Assembly: GCA_002353585.1 (NCBI GenBank)
Contig: DEJW01000030.1
Location: 63,639 to 74,225, forward strand
Direction of reading: 5' to 3'
Source of the DNA: Prevotellaceae bacterium UBA2738
Lineage (GTDB): Bacteria; Bacteroidota; Bacteroidia; Bacteroidales; Bacteroidaceae
Length of the DNA stretch: 10,587 nucleotides
Part shown: positions 5,409-10,587 of the stretch, piece after piece
How positions within the stretch are numbered: position 1 is the first letter of the stretch
Layout: the number at the start of each line of letters is the position of its first letter
Notes under the pieces: model-generated
Database searches by the model: none
What the model was told of the DNA's origin: nothing
The model's input: the letters and a program-made list of their open reading frames with translations, nothing else
Position numbers and translations under genes: made by a program

Positions 5409-7028
5409 TCATTTCAACAATATTACCGTAGCCTTTTCATTGTTCATTCCTGGCATTGTGCGTCCTAATGGAGCACCGATGTATGTAGCATCACAGATTG
5501 TGAATTTTTCTCCATCCAGCATTATGTAGTCACCCTTTACATCCGTATCGAAGCAAACAGCACTGGCAAGGTGTCCTGGATAATAGACTAGTACAACTTT
5601 CAATCCCAACAAATCCCTCACTAATCTTGAGAACAAGATTGAACGATCTTCACAGTCGCAATATGGATAAAAGAGAGTTTCTTCTGCAAAGAAAGCACGG
5701 TCACCTCCCCATATCTTGTCATCGTAACCATATACGAAAGCCGTCTGTACCCAGTTGAGCAGGCGATCCACAGACTCTTTCTTGGTCAGTCCATTTATTT
5801 TACTTATCAAAGTTGGATATAATGCCTCCTTCACGCTTTGTTCCATCGGTGTGTTTGCATATATAGCCCATCGTGTCATAAAATTGCCATCCGTATATGA
5901 AGATGGATAGTTATTGTAGAAATCTACAAGATTCTTGTTCACACTAATCTCTATCTCCATATCAGGATAGCGGGCAGATGTCAGTATCCTTGTGTCCGAC
6001 TTGTTGATGGAGAACTTCTGAGTCTTATTGATATAAAGTGACATAGCTTTCTCCTGTGGGAAGTTCACATTACATACCTGCAAGCTTTTCTCATCGCCAT
6101 CGAATACGTAGTAATCATTACCGTCTATCCAGTAGTATGACTTGTCGTATATGCTGTGTTTGGTAGAATAGAGCATCCTCAGTGTGCCACCCACTGTAGC
6201 CAGCCTCATCTGGTAGCCAGACTGACAATATATAAAAGACATCAGCAATGTTGCTTCGTTACCACTTCCCAAACAGGCTTCAGCCATATTGTGAAGCATA
6301 TTGAGATATGCCCAATCGCTCAGTTGGTTAGTCATACGTATGGTCAGGCAGTCTCTTATCATATTGTCGTATTCCCTACCCGACAGTTTCTCCCAAGCTG
6401 TAGAAATAGCCTCGTTTGTGCATGAAGTTAATGTGAATTTCTGGCTTTCATCATACCTAACCTTCATCTCTGTACCATACACCATGAATGTCTGCCATTT
6501 TTCAGCAAGCATCGGTTGCTCCTTTATCGGAGCGATGGGCTTGGGCTGCGGAACTGGTGCAGTAGGAGTTATAGTATTCTTTATCGGAAGAGGAGTATCT
6601 TTTATTGGTTTTGCCCTTTCCTTTTCGTTTATCACGACAGGTGGTCTTTCCTCTTCTTTGGGCTTGGGTACTGGCGGTTTTGCGCCATACTCCTTCCACG
6701 CCTTTTTAACGAATTCGGCATACTGTAAATTTGCCTTTCTGCGAAAGTCCTCATATTCTGTAATGCTTTTTTGTCTGAACTGCTCATACTCGGCACGTAG
6801 AGGATTGTAAGAGGCATCCACATCAAGTGTATCGGCATCACGCGTCACTGTAGCAGGATCTGAAGCGCTCTTTTGTGCTTTTTTTTCTTTCCCCTGAGCT
6901 TTGTCAGTTACGTATTGTGCATATTTCTGTATTACTTTTGACGCAGTCTTTTTTCTCTGAGCCATTATTTCGCTACTCGCTCCTGCTGCCAGCAGACTGA
7001 CAAGTATTATAATCCAGCAGTTTCTCAT
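5409..7028 (-). CDS. Exported transglutaminase-like cysteine enzyme
   Basis: A 539-residue exported protein with a C-terminal transglutaminase-like (papain-fold) domain. A signal peptide (1-23, ending IMAQ) is followed by a charged segment, a likely coiled coil (about 77-113) and a Pro/Lys/Glu-rich linker (about 115-172). Then comes a domain at about 174-320, and the transglutaminase core at about 415-520. The core shows YCDCEDRS with Cys459 as likely nucleophile (Cys457 next to it), His486 in PGHLASAV and Asp513 in ICDATY: a full Cys-His-Asp triad. Such enzymes are more often proteases or amidases than crosslinkers in bacteria; the substrate is unknown. The middle domain (GSGNEATLLMSF at 254-265, H291, YYVFDGD at 306-312) looks like a second copy without the cysteine. 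The ATG overlaps the CHASE2 stop by 4 nt (ATGA), showing coupled translation. Confidence 0.8.
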   Translation of the reverse strand: MRNCWIIILVSLLAAGASSEIMAQRKKTASKVIQKYAQYVTDKAQGKEKKAQKSASDPATVTRDADTLDVDASYNPLRAEYEQFRQKSITEYEDFRRKANLQYAEFVKKAWKEYGAKPPVPKPKEEERPPVVINEKERAKPIKDTPLPIKNTITPTAPVPQPKPIAPIKEQPMLAEKWQTFMVYGTEMKVRYDESQKFTLTSCTNEAISTAWEKLSGREYDNMIRDCLTIRMTNQLSDWAYLNMLHNMAEACLGSGNEATLLMSFIYCQSGYQMRLATVGGTLRMLYSTKHSIYDKSYYWIDGNDYYVFDGDEKSLQVCNVNFPQEKAMSLYINKTQKFSINKSDTRILTSARYPDMEIEISVNKNLVDFYNNYPSSYTDGNFMTRWAIYANTPMEQSVKEALYPTLISKINGLTKKESVDRLLNWVQTAFVYGYDDKIWGGDRAFFAEETLFYPYCDCEDRSILFSRLVRDLLGLKVVLVYYPGHLASAVCFDTDVKGDYIMLDGEKFTICDATYIGAPLGRTMPGMNNEKATVILLK

Positions 7029-8158
7029 TTTCTTCTATTATCTATTGCATGTTTTACTTCATCATATATGCTCTCTGCCAACGCTAACAAGGCGATAGCC
7101 GACAGTGCCCATCCTATGTCAATTTGGATGTCATATAGATAGAATACCATAAATGTCACCCACATCCACAATGCTATCCATATAAAGGTAAGATAGCTCT
7201 TTATCAGTGTCATTGACATAACAAAGCGTACGAATCTGTTCTTACGCTCTATAGCATAGGCTTTATACCTCGCAAACGCATTTTGTGTCAGAATTACTAG
7301 CAGGAATGACAATAGAGCCATCAACCATTCTCCTATTTTCTTCACTTCGCTTTGTTTTAACACAGTGTCTATAGCATATGCCAACAACTGAGTTCCAGGC
7401 ATCTTTCCTAAAGGAGTATAGTGCATGTCATACTCATCTTTCATGGTGCCAAAAAGAACCACTCTGTTTTTTATAAGTTCGGGGTGTGCCGCTACAGAGT
7501 CAGGTAGTAACACAGGAAAGTGTCTTGGTACAAAGTTTATGTTCAATGACTTTTCTTCTGCTACTATAGAGTCACTTCCTTGATATACAGACGTCACCAT
7601 TGAGATGAATGATGGAATCATCTCACCCTGAACCTTCCATCCCATCTGCATCTTGCGCTTTATTCCACCATACAAGTTTCGTGGCATATTGGTGATACCC
7701 TCATTCACAGTACCTCTTTCCTCCGCAAAGAATGAGTGTACCATACCCGTAAAACCTGTAGCCTCATCCTTATATTCAAGCAACTTCTCCGAGAATACTA
7801 TATTGTCATATTTCAGAGCAACCTCTTCTATCATCTCGTCACCGAGTGTATCCTCCTTCAGGCCTTCAAACACCACATCCACTCCGACTACTTTTGGTTT
7901 ATGCGCCATAATATTGCTGAGGGCTTGGGCTAGTTCTCTGCGGCTGTAGAGTTCTGTTATATCCACAATAGTCACATCATCGCTCTCCTCACCATCACCT
8001 TCTTCTGTATCTTGCAGTATCTGGTAATATGTATCGGTCATCTCAAATTCCTTTATGGCTTCTGATATAGGTCCCATGAATGGTAACTTCACGGCTATAA
8101 AGGCAAAAGACCATACCAGAAAGAAGGCTATGAGTGATATTGAGATGCTTCTTTTCAT
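7025..8158 (-). CDS. CHASE2-domain membrane protein without output domain
   Basis: A membrane protein of 377 residues with an extracytoplasmic CHASE2 sensor. TM1 is at about 4-24. The CHASE2 domain (about 28-270) shows the diagnostic pieces VVGVDVVFEGL (90-100), DNIVFSE (118-124), NRVVLFGTMKDEYDMHYTPLG (231-251) and MPGTQLLAYAIDTVL (253-267). Three more helices follow at about 276-294, 318-342 and 347-362, then a short basic tail. CHASE2 normally feeds a kinase, GGDEF or cyclase domain, as I know the family; here nothing follows the helices. It must signal through a partner or act as a scaffold. It overlaps the transglutaminase-like gene by 4 nt, so those two are the best candidate partners. 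It starts 144 nt after the DUF4384 stop. Confidence 0.85.
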   Translation of the reverse strand: MKRSISISLIAFFLVWSFAFIAVKLPFMGPISEAIKEFEMTDTYYQILQDTEEGDGEESDDVTIVDITELYSRRELAQALSNIMAHKPKVVGVDVVFEGLKEDTLGDEMIEEVALKYDNIVFSEKLLEYKDEATGFTGMVHSFFAEERGTVNEGITNMPRNLYGGIKRKMQMGWKVQGEMIPSFISMVTSVYQGSDSIVAEEKSLNINFVPRHFPVLLPDSVAAHPELIKNRVVLFGTMKDEYDMHYTPLGKMPGTQLLAYAIDTVLKQSEVKKIGEWLMALLSFLLVILTQNAFARYKAYAIERKNRFVRFVMSMTLIKSYLTFIWIALWMWVTFMVFYLYDIQIDIGWALSAIALLALAESIYDEVKHAIDNRRK

Positions 8159-8217
8159 CGTTGTCTTAGCTGATATAAATGGTGGGGTTATTTTCTGTTT
8201 GTTTCATCTTTTGTGTT

Positions 8218-8237
8218 TGACGCAATATATATCGTCA
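8218..8237. promoter_or_regulatory. Palindromic site upstream of the CHASE2 gene
   Basis: TGACG and CGTCA arms flank a 10-bp AT centre (8218-8237), about 60 nt upstream of the CHASE2 start. It may be an operator or a small hairpin. The centre reads TATATATTGC on the minus strand, a poor match to a -7 box, so an internal promoter is possible but weak. Confidence 0.25.
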
Positions 8238-8243
8238 GATAAG

Positions 8244-8281
8244 CAATGCCAACAATTATGATCAATGCCAATAATTATAAT
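8244..8281. repeat. Imperfect 19-bp tandem repeat in the DUF4384-CHASE2 gap
   Basis: Two adjacent 19-bp units (8244-8262 and 8263-8281) match at 17 of 19 bases and begin caatgcca. The second unit is also the arm of an inverted repeat with the 3' end of the DUF4384 gene. Confidence 0.6.
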
Positions 8282-8326
8282 ATAAATACGATTCTTTATC
8301 ATTTATCTTTTTATAATTATCGGCAT
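8265..8326 (-). promoter_or_regulatory. Long hairpin spanning the DUF4384 stop codon
   Basis: Arms of 15 nt (8265-8279 and 8312-8326) pair with a single mismatch that is a G-U in RNA, around a 32-nt loop holding the stop codon at 8303-8305. No T-run follows, so it is more likely a 3' protection or processing hairpin that splits the operon message than a terminator. Confidence 0.45.
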
Positions 8327-9166
8327 CATCTTCATTTTCATTTCATTATCATGTTTTCTACACTTCGCCAGCCACCTGTTGAACTTGTCTGCACTAAGTT
8401 GACGAGGTAAACCTTCATTAGCAGTTTCATCTATTGCCTTTATGAACTGATTTGGAGAGAAGATAACATATATCTGGTTATGCTCCGAGGAGCGTTCTGT
8501 TGTCATTACATACTCATCTACCAAGGAGTGCTCTTCCCTCAGGGCAAGTTCCTCATTAAAGAAGAGATAACGCTGATTTGCCTTGACAGGGTATATGCCT
8601 TCCGTCTGATTGCGATAAGGCAGGAGACAGAATGCCTGATCATCAGCATCTACAAGATAGACTGCGAGATAACCTTTTATCGGACTATGAAAGAGCAAAT
8701 AAAGGTCATCACCGTTGCGAAACTGGTCACTCTCATATTTCTCCTCCGTTCCATTGCGTAGCACCATTGCCGTGAAGTCTATCTGAGCTGAAACAATTTC
8801 ACGAGCCTTACCCTTCACTTTGCAAGAGACCACGAGCATGTTACCCTCGTACCTTATATTATATATAGGCTCACCGATAGTCTCTATCCATTCGCCCTTA
8901 ACCTCAGAACCTCCGAGCGAAAGGAAATTGACATCCGTCTTGCCATTATCGTTTTCTATTCTTGAAATGTCGGTTTGTGAAACAATAGTTCCAAATTCGT
9001 CGGCAAGCGCCTGTATCTTGGCACGTTCAAGGGCTGTGCGTCTCGCTTGCTCCAGTGTGACATTCTCTGGAGCATGATAGGTATATTCTCCTTCCACCGT
9101 CTTTGTCTTTTGGGCAAGGACGGAGAGGGAGAACAATGCTATAAGGATAGTCAGTAATATTCTCAT
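8303..9166 (-). CDS. Exported protein with LPP20/FlgT-like N-terminus and DUF4384
   Basis: A 287-residue exported protein. Signal peptide 1-18 (SVLA cut before QK). Residues about 22-125 resemble the LPP20/FlgT-N type fold: GEYTYHAPENVTLEQARRTA followed by ALERAKIQALADEFGTIVSQ, a helix typical of these, then a beta segment ending LVVSCKVKGKAREI. Residues about 148-240 fit DUF4384: FRNGDDLYLLFHSPIKGYLAVYLVD-type pattern, then FCLLPYRN and an IYVIFSP end. The C-terminus is basic and Met-rich (KMKMMPIIIKR). DUF4384 is known fused to caspase-like peptidase domains in other bacteria, which supports a link with the caspase gene here; that is inference. Its ATG follows the previous stop directly (TAAATG), so the two genes are coupled. 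Catalysis is not expected; a binding or scaffold role is more likely. Confidence 0.8.
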   Translation of the reverse strand: MRILLTILIALFSLSVLAQKTKTVEGEYTYHAPENVTLEQARRTALERAKIQALADEFGTIVSQTDISRIENDNGKTDVNFLSLGGSEVKGEWIETIGEPIYNIRYEGNMLVVSCKVKGKAREIVSAQIDFTAMVLRNGTEEKYESDQFRNGDDLYLLFHSPIKGYLAVYLVDADDQAFCLLPYRNQTEGIYPVKANQRYLFFNEELALREEHSLVDEYVMTTERSSEHNQIYVIFSPNQFIKAIDETANEGLPRQLSADKFNRWLAKCRKHDNEMKMKMMPIIIKR

Positions 9167-9847
9167 TTACCAGCCTAACATTTCATCAAGTTTTTTGCCG
9201 AGGTCGTCGCCTTGTTTCTCAAGGTCATCACGTATTGCTTTCTTTGCTGCCTCCTTAGCCATCTTAGAATTATAGGCTATCTGCACACGTACTTCTTTGT
9301 TTTTATTCTTCAATGGGCGATACATTTCTATGACCGTAATGGTACGGCCAATGTTTTGCGAAATAAGCTGCTTTCCAGCAGAGATAGTCTTTACTACGGA
9401 TGCTGCCTGTTCTGGCGCAAGTTGCTTATTGTCAACATTGTTTTCAAGCAGAGCCGTAATCTCTGTCTGTATCTCTCCTGCAAGATTTTGTTTTGCAAGA
9501 GCTATAGCCTGAATCTTAGCAGCATCATAGTTTTCGCCTATTGACATTGCCTCGCCCATAATCCATTTGGGAAACATATCATCGTCTATCTCATACTTCA
9601 TGATATATACGCGATCAAGTTGTTTCTCTATTGGAAGTGAACCTGGGGCTATCTGCCAACCATCCTTCTGCAGTCTCTTAGCTTCCTTGCGAGCATCCTT
9701 AGAAGCTTTTTGCTTTAGTTCATTCTTAGCCATCTTTTGGAGTTCTTTGCGCTCCTGAAGTTGTTCCTTAGAAATTTGTGCAGAGACTGTTATAGTACTG
9801 CTAAAAAGCAGTGATACTAACGCTACTTTCAATAAATAAGTTTTCAT
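9167..9847 (-). CDS. LPP20-like exported protein, first gene of the CHASE2 operon
   Basis: A 226-residue exported protein with a signal peptide 1-23 (TVSA cut before Q). Unlike true LPP20 lipoproteins it has no lipobox Cys. Residues about 25-62 form a very charged Lys/Glu helix, probably coiled coil. Residues about 80-195 carry an LPP20-like pattern: MGEAMSIGENYDAAKIQAIA, a helix AKQNLAGEIQTEITALLE, then ITVIEMYRPLKNKNKEVRVQIAYN. The end is again charged helix. I recognise the pattern rather than the exact family, so the name is tentative. It is the first gene after the leader element copy B, and its stop TAA directly abuts the next ATG. With the DUF4384 protein it forms a pair of related N-terminal folds, perhaps partners in one envelope complex. 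Confidence 0.7.
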   Translation of the reverse strand: MKTYLLKVALVSLLFSSTITVSAQISKEQLQERKELQKMAKNELKQKASKDARKEAKRLQKDGWQIAPGSLPIEKQLDRVYIMKYEIDDDMFPKWIMGEAMSIGENYDAAKIQAIALAKQNLAGEIQTEITALLENNVDNKQLAPEQAASVVKTISAGKQLISQNIGRTITVIEMYRPLKNKNKEVRVQIAYNSKMAKEAAKKAIRDDLEKQGDDLGKKLDEMLGW

Positions 9848-9880
9848 AATTACAGGTATTTATAGGTTAGAAAGTCAAAC

Positions 9881-10201
9881 GCCTATAGACACCCTGAGTC
9901 GGCAAGAATATTTGACACGAAAAGACGTGGGAGTCTCTACTTTCCGCTTATCCCACGTGTCGGGCTCTCGCATTGCCTTTATCCAAGGATAAGCAACTCG
10001 AGTCAGCCCACGTCGTGACATATTGAAACCTTTTCACCAAAAAACTGGCAGGGTACAATACACCCGATGTGAACGTTTCGGTTGCGTATCTTCTTGGACA
10101 GTGCAAATTTGCGAGATTCGACACGAAGAAGAAAACGTTCGGTAAACGTCCTTTTTTCAATAAAATTTTGACCCTCATGCCCATAGTGGGCTACTCAAGT
10201 C
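9881..10201 (-). ncRNA. Repeated structured 5' leader element, copy B
   Basis: Second copy of the element described at 5032-5354, about 321 nt, leader of the LPP20-like/CHASE2 operon. It starts GACTTGAGT 4 nt after the -7 box and ends GACTCAGGGTGTCTATAGGC, 33 nt before the ATG. Hairpins seen: GCCCA-cta-TGGGC near 10177-10189; ACGTT-TACCG-AACGT near 10136-10150; TTATCC-tt-GGATAA near 9978-9991; ACGTGGGA (about 9952-9959) with TCCCACGT (about 9926-9933). The 5' CUUGAGU can pair with the 3' ACUCAGG over the whole element, competing with the local GACUU/GGGUC stem. The inner open frame (9948-10184) is parallel to that in copy A but differs mainly at non-synonymous positions, so it is not treated as a gene. 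Family unknown to me. Confidence 0.65.
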
Positions 10202-10205
10202 GCTT

Positions 10206-10237
10206 GCAAAGTTAAGAAAAACTTTTGATATTACAAA
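10206..10237 (-). promoter_or_regulatory. Bacteroidetes-type promoter of the LPP20/CHASE2 operon
   Basis: On the minus strand TTTG (10237-10234), a 19-nt gap and TAACTTTGC (10214-10206) give an exact match to the Bacteroidetes promoter consensus. The start site is at or next to 10201, the first base of leader copy B. The leader is then about 350 nt long. Confidence 0.8.
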
Positions 10238-10326
10238 AAATATGTAGAAAAAAAAAATCCAGCGAAGGATATGACGGAGCGAAAACAGCTTTGTATAGGC
10301 GGATTAAAAATCCTGATATTACTCCG

Positions 10327-10345
10327 GTCGGATTGCAAATCCGAC
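10327..10345. repeat. Short REP-like palindrome
   Basis: GTCGGATT and AATCCGAC form a perfect 8-bp stem around a 3-nt GCA loop. No T-run follows on either strand, so it is probably not a terminator. GCAAATCCG-type palindromes occur between genes in Bacteroidetes, as I recall. The nearby GGCGGATTAAAAATCC (about 10299-10314) is a looser relative. Confidence 0.5.
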
Positions 10346-10372
10346 AGAGCGAGAAAAAATATTGAAAATATG

Positions 10373-10440
10373 AGGCTCCAACCTCCCTAATTAGGCGCTG
10401 AGCCCAGTGTTTATGCGCCTTGACGATAGGGAGGTAGCCT
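10373..10440. repeat. Compound hairpin with CCTCCCTA arms
   Basis: Outer arms AGGCT (10373-10377) with AGCCT (10436-10440), then ACCTCCCTA (10381-10389) with TAGGGAGGT (10427-10435), then AGGCGC (10393-10398) with GCGCCT (10415-10420). A CCA bulge and small internal loops separate the three stems. Twenty base pairs in 68 nt of otherwise gene-free DNA argue for a true structural element, either a small RNA part or a mobile-repeat end. I see no gene in 10216-10587, and nothing else in 10238-10326. Confidence 0.6.
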
Positions 10441-10446
10441 TCTGAG

Positions 10447-10479
10447 ACCTCCCTAAGAGGTCCCTAACACCTCCCTAAA
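10447..10479. repeat. Three 11-bp tandem repeats of a CCTCCCTAA unit
   Basis: Units start at 10447, 10458 and 10469 (exact 11-bp steps), each close to acctccctaa; the middle one has two changes. The same motif is in the hairpin arm at 10381-10390 and, trimmed, at 10492-10500, so the motif is repeated through about 120 bp. Confidence 0.65.
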
Positions 10480-10512
10480 ATCTCACCGACCCCCTCCCTA
10501 TCGCTACGCGAC

Positions 10513-10587
10513 ATCCCTCCCCGAGAGGGAGGGAGAATAATTGCCACTACTTATTTGTAATCCATTCCCTCCCTCTCGGGGAGGGAT
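10513..10587. repeat. Perfect 22-bp GC-rich inverted repeat at the window edge
   Basis: The arm at 10513-10534 (atccctccccgag...) is the exact reverse complement of 10566-10587, with 31 nt between. The arms are much richer in G+C than the surrounding DNA. The repeat reaches the last base of the window and may continue. It could be a miniature mobile element end, an intergenic palindromic repeat family, or a strong bidirectional hairpin. Confidence 0.75.

Noticed and set aside
5068..5529. Plus-strand open frame of 153 codons across the leader element and the end of the transglutaminase-like gene
   Set aside because: It covers a non-coding element, a promoter and part of an opposite gene, and its translation has no coherent features.
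6301..6810. Plus-strand open frame of 169 codons opposite the transglutaminase-like gene
   Set aside because: Gly/Phe/Ser-rich translation is the mirror of the Pro/Lys/Glu-rich linker on the other strand; no promoter or start signal.
9948..10184. Minus-strand open frame inside leader copy B as a small-protein gene
   Set aside because: Comparison with copy A shows mainly non-synonymous change and conserved RNA pairing, so the RNA and not the peptide appears conserved.
10381..10500. CRISPR array from the repeated CCTCCCTAA motif
   Set aside because: The unit is about 10 bp at 11-bp steps, with no spacers and no cas genes in the window.

Overview
The window looks like chromosomal DNA of a member of the Bacteroidales, probably Prevotella- or Bacteroides-like. 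Evidence: four well-placed promoters fit the Bacteroidetes form (TTTG/TTG, a 19-20 nt gap, then TAnnTTTG), start codons lack strong Shine-Dalgarno sites, intergenic DNA is AT-rich, and the proteins (MtaB, a TRL-like lipoprotein, DUF4384) resemble this phylum. The genus is inference.

Layout. 1-544: a minus-strand mini-lipoprotein gene with its terminator, and a divergent promoter region. 545-2900: a plus-strand pair, mtaB (tRNA methylthiotransferase) and a family 2 glycosyltransferase, overlapping by 74 nt. 2986-5408: a minus-strand operon of a TRL-like lipoprotein, an unrecognised secreted protein and a secreted caspase-family protease, preceded by its own promoter and a leader of about 340 nt. 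5409-10215: a second minus-strand operon of an LPP20-like secreted protein, a DUF4384 protein, a CHASE2 membrane protein and a transglutaminase-like protein, with a similar promoter and leader. 10216-10587: gene-free DNA with hairpins, an 11-bp tandem repeat and a perfect 22-bp inverted repeat that reaches the window edge.

The most interesting feature is the pair of leaders. Two diverged copies (about 321-323 bp) of one element lie at 5032-5354 and 9881-10201. In both, the element starts exactly 4 nt after a Bacteroidetes -7 box and ends 20-33 nt before the first start codon of the operon. They share a 32-nt identical block and conserved hairpins. Their 5' end can pair either locally or with the 3' end, as expected of a regulatory RNA. 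I do not recognise it as a named RNA family.

The two operons, linked by this leader, encode seven exported or membrane proteins with a caspase-type protease (His223/Cys273), a transglutaminase-type cysteine enzyme (Cys459/His486/Asp513) and a CHASE2 sensor without an output domain. I infer a co-regulated envelope sensing and protein-processing system. The function is not shown by the sequence.
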